From Pseudoalteromonas rubra (lineage in GTDB: Bacteria > Pseudomonadota > Gammaproteobacteria > Enterobacterales > Alteromonadaceae): DNA of 64,000 nucleotides. Shown here in pieces: positions 60,659 to 64,000 of this stretch. The position numbers were made by a program, and so were the translations under genes. Location of the stretch: NCBI RefSeq assembly GCF_001482385.1, contig NZ_CP013612.1:806001-870000 (forward strand), given 5' to 3'. Under the pieces are notes generated by a model, which did no database searches, was not told where the DNA came from, and saw only the letters and a list, made by a program, of their open reading frames with translations. Numbering within the stretch: position 1 is the stretch's first letter; the number at the start of each line of letters is the position of its first letter.

Positions 60659-61243
60659 TTGGTACACCAGTTGTTCTTCATACTCATCAAGTGTTTGCTG
60701 GTACTCCTGTGCTGAGATCTCTGTGAGCTGAAAGCGACGCTCTAAAATCAGCACTTGCTTGATGTAACGCATACTGGCGATAAAGGCCTGAGGGGCAACC
60801 TGCTTTGAGCGCTGCAATGTGATCAGGTGCTCATTCAACTCACTTAACCCTTCCTGTGACAAGTTTTTACTGATCAAATTCTGAGTGAGCATATTATCCA
60901 GGTAGTGTGGGTAAACGAGTGGATTGCGGGTAAAAAAGTCGCTCTGTTCACCAAACTGTTCGGGATTACCCTGGTAGATTTCATTGAGTTTTATGCTGTA
61001 GTCCAGGCTTTCCTCAACCACCGCTTCGGCGGCATTAAGTACCTTAATTAAGTCTTTAATTTCTTTTTTTTCTGCATCGTAATTGCTGATCGCAATTGCC
61101 AACAGCACACCGACTAAGGTGGCAACCAGGGTCAGAATGAAATTGCAGGCAACTTCGTAACGGAGCGTAAAAGCTTTGCATGAAGGGGTAAACAGTAAAG
61201 CGCTGAGCGCCAGCAGAGCAATGGTCAGTATGATGTACAGCAT
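60632..61243 (-). CDS. hypothetical membrane protein with poly-Gln tail
   Basis: A 203-residue protein with two N-terminal hydrophobic helices (residues 1-20 and 32-52) and a soluble helical domain (residues 55-190), ending in nine consecutive glutamines. The tail is encoded by a hexanucleotide repeat, and the stop is the first TAG within it, so the tail length can vary. No family recognised. Single gene between two minus/plus neighbours. Confidence 0.65.
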   Translation of the reverse strand: MLYIILTIALLALSALLFTPSCKAFTLRYEVACNFILTLVATLVGVLLAIAISNYDAEKKEIKDLIKVLNAAEAVVEESLDYSIKLNEIYQGNPEQFGEQSDFFTRNPLVYPHYLDNMLTQNLISKNLSQEGLSELNEHLITLQRSKQVAPQAFIASMRYIKQVLILERRFQLTEISAQEYQQTLDEYEEQLVYQQQQQQQQQ

Positions 61244-61313
61244 AATTGGATATTTTTATTATTGTATAAATAAGGTATTGATTTTATGTCTATTATGCAA
61301 CTAAAAGCGAAAG

Positions 61314-61342
61314 AGGGTAAAGCTTGCTTGCTGCTTCACCCT
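61314..61342 (-). terminator. hairpin after the alpha/beta hydrolase gene
   Basis: AGGGTAAAGC / GCTTCACCCT, ten-base arms with one mismatch, 9-base loop, followed on the minus strand by CTTTCGCTTTT. Confidence 0.55.
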
Positions 61343-61351
61343 GGTTTTAGG

Positions 61352-62386
61352 CTATAAGCGTTGTGGTTGTGCCTTGTGAGCGTGTGTATTCAGCCACTCG
61401 ACCAGTGTGTTCAGTGCGCCTGGAGCAAAGTCATCTTCCGTTAAATACAGTGCTGCTCGCATCGACAGCTCGGTTTTAAGCAGGCTGTGGGAAGCATTGC
61501 TGATCACCTTTTGAGTCAGCTTGTCTGATGCCCCCAGGGTAGTGGCAAATACCTGCTGGCTATGTTCAATATCAACCCGGATATCTGAATCGCCAAAGAG
61601 CGCCAGCATCGGAAAGCGGATCTGGGCAAATCCAAGACTGACGTCGGAGTCGATATTCGCACGTACAAAGCCAAAGCGTGCTTCATCCTCCAATGGTTGT
61701 GCCATAAATGGATGCAAGTGTAGGTCACTACCCAGATAGTCATTAAATCCGCTTTTAATGAGCTGATATTCCAGCTCATTAAGCTCTTCAATCTCTTGCC
61801 ACACGGCCGTGTCGTCAGGGTGAATTTTTTCTTCCTCTATCAGGCGCAACCACATGGTATATTTACTTTGTTCCCGCCAGTTTGCTGCACCACCTATCAG
61901 GGCGGCAAAGGTGATTTCGGGTTCATTGCCTAATTCGGCCAGCACCCAGCTTGCCTGGCTGAAGCCAACCACGCCAACGGGGTTATTCGGATAGCCATTT
62001 TGTCTCAGATAGCGAATAGCACTGCGGACCTCCTCTGCACGTTGTGACATGGTTTGCATCAGCCAGTCGCCATCAGAACTACCAACGCCAGGTTTACTCC
62101 ATGACAGCGTCGCGTATCGTTGTTCGTTTAAAGTGGTGATAATTGGCTCAAAGTAGCCTTTGGCGCTGTGATCCATCGCGCCATCACCATGTACAAGCAA
62201 AACGATAGCATCGTTACTTTGGTGCACTTTAGGTATCACCAGTCTGGCCTGTAACGTGTTGTCGCCTGAACTGAAGGTGATGATACGGTCTTCAACCAGC
62301 TCCTGGTTACGGTTATGACAACCGCTGAGTGAGCAAAGTAGAAAAAAAAAGAAGGCAGTGAAAAAAGTCGGATTCCATCTGGACAT
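61352..62386 (-). CDS. alpha/beta-hydrolase lipoprotein
   Basis: A 344-residue alpha/beta-hydrolase from the ATG at 62386 (RBS AAGGAGAG). Signal peptide with lipobox ending LSGC (Cys23). 'VVGFSQASWVLAELG' carries the nucleophile Ser in G-x-S-x-A/G, 'VLLVHGDGAMDHS' the oxyanion region, and 'FGDSDIRVDIEHS' and 'SNASHSLL' supply the acid and His of the triad. Resembles Peptidase S9/BAAT-like esterases; periplasmic or outer-membrane facing. Substrate unknown. Confidence 0.85.
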   Translation of the reverse strand: MSRWNPTFFTAFFFFLLCSLSGCHNRNQELVEDRIITFSSGDNTLQARLVIPKVHQSNDAIVLLVHGDGAMDHSAKGYFEPIITTLNEQRYATLSWSKPGVGSSDGDWLMQTMSQRAEEVRSAIRYLRQNGYPNNPVGVVGFSQASWVLAELGNEPEITFAALIGGAANWREQSKYTMWLRLIEEEKIHPDDTAVWQEIEELNELEYQLIKSGFNDYLGSDLHLHPFMAQPLEDEARFGFVRANIDSDVSLGFAQIRFPMLALFGDSDIRVDIEHSQQVFATTLGASDKLTQKVISNASHSLLKTELSMRAALYLTEDDFAPGALNTLVEWLNTHAHKAQPQRL

Positions 62387-62734
62387 TATGGTCTCTCCTT
62401 TACTTGATACGTCCAATAGTCATCAGACTTCTACCATATAGACTGACCCGCTCAAAGGATGTAAAGCTCTGTGGAAAAGTTGTAATTAGCTGTAAGACTT
62501 CAGCTAGGGTAAAGGTAATTTTTGTCTGAGCCAATGGGTTTGGTCGCATCAGGGCTGATATCAGCAGCCTGCAACTAGTATCAAGTTATTTTTGCAGTAT
62601 GGCAAAAGTGTTTGCCAGTTACATCCATTATCATTTATTGAGAAATAATCTACAGTGAATGCACACAAAGCAATGGCTTCGAAAAATGCCAGTATTGCAC
62701 ATACAGATCAAATAACTCAGGAGGGTAAAGTTCG
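62387..62734. other. 348-bp intergenic region
   Basis: I see no gene, repeat or operator here beyond the promoter space for two divergent genes; a GGAGGG RBS sits at the end before the ATG at 62735. Confidence 0.6.
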
Positions 62735-63409
62735 ATGAAAAAAGTTCTAATTCCGGTCACTAATCACGCAACCTTAGGCGAAACAGATCAGGCAAATGGT
62801 ACCTACGCCCCTGAGCTGACACATGTCGTTCATGTACTAAAAGCACAGGGAATTGCCTTTGAGCTGGCGTCTATTGTGGGTGGTCATGTGCCTTTATATG
62901 GCACAGAAACAGAAGGCGATGAGGTAAACCGGCAGATGCTTGAAGATCCTGAATTGCAGGCAAAAATAACCAATACGCTGAAAGTCTCAGAGGTTAATAT
63001 GAGCGATTATGATGCGATTTTTTACCCGGGTGGCTTTGGTCTGCTCAGCGATTTGGCAAGCGACGACCAGTTTGCTGCCTTGGCAGCAAGCCATTATGAA
63101 GCGGGTGGGGTGATAGCGGCAGTGTGCCATGGGCCAGCGGCCTTATTACCGATCACCCTGAGTAACGGTGAGCCGCTCATTGCTGATAAGTTGGTCACTT
63201 GTTTTACCCGCGAAGAGGAAATTGATTTTGGTACCATCAGCGATATTCCGTTCTTGCTGGAAGAAGCCATTGCCCGTAAAGCGACGCAATACAGAAAAGT
63301 GCAGCCCTGGCAGGAGCTGGTGGTCGAAGATGCACGCCTGATAACGGGTCAGAATCCGGCCAGCGCACACGCTGTGGGTGTGGCATTGGCTAAACATCTT
63401 ACACAGTAA
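62735..63409 (+). CDS. DJ-1/PfpI-type glutamine-amidotransferase-like protein
   Basis: A 224-residue type-1 GATase-like protein ('DYDAIFYPGGFGLLSDLASDDQFAALAASHYEAGGVIAAVCHGPAALLP'), with the nucleophile-elbow Cys in 'AVCHG' near residue 131 and the Glu pair earlier. This is the HchA/YajL-type family including glyoxalase III and chaperone/deglycase activities. The start has AGGAGGG. A strong terminator follows; the GST gene comes after it. Confidence 0.87.
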   Translation: MKKVLIPVTNHATLGETDQANGTYAPELTHVVHVLKAQGIAFELASIVGGHVPLYGTETEGDEVNRQMLEDPELQAKITNTLKVSEVNMSDYDAIFYPGGFGLLSDLASDDQFAALAASHYEAGGVIAAVCHGPAALLPITLSNGEPLIADKLVTCFTREEEIDFGTISDIPFLLEEAIARKATQYRKVQPWQELVVEDARLITGQNPASAHAVGVALAKHLTQ

Positions 63410-63423
63410 TCATTGTTATCCAC

Positions 63424-63458
63424 GCCGGCCGTTGTGGCTATGTGTACGGCCGGCTTTT
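63424..63458 (+). terminator. rho-independent terminator
   Basis: Perfect 8-bp stem GCCGGCCG / CGGCCGGC with a 15-base loop and TTTT, just after the stop at 63409. Confidence 0.88.
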
Positions 63459-63482
63459 CTCAGATAAGGGATCCATGTCTTC

Positions 63483-64000
63483 ATGATTAAAGTACACCAT
63501 CTCAATCAGTCACGTTCAACTCGCGTACTGTGGCTGCTCGAAGAGCTTAAGCTGCCTTACGAAGTGGTACATCACGAGCGCGATCCACATACCCGGCTGG
63601 CACCAGTAAGCCTGGGCCAGGTTCATCCGCTAAATAAAGCGCCGGCCATTGAACACAACGGGCTGGTGCTGTGTGAGTCGGGGGCCATCATGGAATATTT
63701 ACTTGATCAGGCTGAGTCGACAGCGCTGCGTCCTGCAAAAAGCGACACCCATTATTATCAGTATCTTGAATGGTTGCATTTCGCCGAAGGGTCTCTGGCA
63801 CTGCCGGTGATCACGACTTTGTTACTGGGTATGGAGCAGCGTGAGGGAAGCGCGCCAATGGATGGATATATTGCCAAAGAGCTGGCACTGGATCTGAGTT
63901 ATATTGAAGCAACGTTGTCGCAGCAAACGTTTTTTGCTGGCCCGCAATTTAGCGCAGCAGACATTATGATGACCATCACGCTGGAGTTTGCGGCGAATCT
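63483..64000 (+). CDS. glutathione S-transferase, 3' partial
   Basis: The frame starts at an ATG at 63483 and is open at the window end (172 codons). Residues 1-80 are a thioredoxin-like GST domain ('HHLNQSRSTRVLWLLEELKLPYEVV' with the Ser-x-Ser glutathione site, 'KAPAIEHNGLVLCESGAIMEYL' with the E-S-G binding motif) followed by the helical domain ('YLEWLHFAEGSLALPV', 'TFFAGPQFSAADIMMTITLEFA'). It conjugates glutathione to electrophiles or reduces peroxides. Confidence 0.9.
   Translation, partial: MIKVHHLNQSRSTRVLWLLEELKLPYEVVHHERDPHTRLAPVSLGQVHPLNKAPAIEHNGLVLCESGAIMEYLLDQAESTALRPAKSDTHYYQYLEWLHFAEGSLALPVITTLLLGMEQREGSAPMDGYIAKELALDLSYIEATLSQQTFFAGPQFSAADIMMTITLEFAAN

Noticed and set aside
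60430..60690. Frame with alternating Asn-Ser repeats opposite the amidohydrolase end
   Set aside because: It is a shifted reading of the CAACAG/CAATAG microsatellite.

Overview
The window reads as an ordinary chromosomal stretch of a marine gammaproteobacterium, most likely Pseudoalteromonas or a close Alteromonadales relative. This is inferred from gene families and gene style (hybrid peroxiredoxin-glutaredoxin, PepSY/DUF3649/DUF3325 iron genes, many LysR regulators, DUF4097 lipoprotein), not from any marker gene. I see no rRNA, tRNA, insertion sequence, prophage or CRISPR array. Genes are dense, on both strands, and mostly single or in short operons separated by strong hairpin terminators.

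Region by region: 1-2.5 kb holds a partial VOC protein, two small membrane proteins (one DsbB-like) and a PhzF-like enzyme. 2.5-6.8 kb is an RND efflux pair with a Fur-like box in front. 7.1-8.5 kb holds an SDR enzyme and a non-coding array of ten 19-20 bp repeats (AGATC-N5-6-TTTACTAAC), each but one with a Dam site, spaced at near-whole helical turns. 8.5-10.8 kb is a Fur-boxed PepSY operon. 10.9-19.8 kb carries housekeeping and detoxification genes (Fe-S uracil-DNA glycosylase, YciI, SDR, GNAT, LysR, azoreductase, peptide deformylase, GlxA-type regulator with isochorismatase-like hydrolase). 20.0-20.4 kb is a tiny operon: a ribbon-helix-helix protein, a 39-residue lysine-rich peptide and a terminator. 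20.9-23.7 kb is a four-gene operon (SCO, membrane protein, AhpD-like, MFS) facing a LysR gene. 26.9-29.6 kb is an arsenical-type cluster: ArsP-like permease, flavoprotein and ArsR, with three copies of one operator. 31.0-36.3 kb encodes a thioester alpha-2-macroglobulin. 36.5-37.3 kb is a decayed cupin gene. 38.0-40.1 kb is a little-described cluster of three DUF2589-type genes and a zinc-ribbon gene. 40.1-46.6 kb has redox genes (lipoamide dehydrogenase-like, Prx-Grx) and an SDR-AraC-histidine kinase set. 46.7-64 kb holds a beta-helical lipoprotein, MBL hydrolase, GNATs, CheY-like regulator, M3 peptidase, PfpI proteins, MATE pump, orphan FtsX/MacB-like permease, amidohydrolase and a partial GST.

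Common themes are redox and xenobiotic handling (RND, MATE, MFS, azoreductase, arsenical cluster, Prx-Grx, GST), local regulators sitting opposite their likely targets with visible palindromes, and several broken or frame-shifted reading frames that merit checking of the raw assembly. The least explained elements are the phased GATC/TTTACTAAC array, the DUF2589 cluster, a dispersed 17-bp near-palindrome at gene ends, and the RHH/lysine-rich mini-operon.
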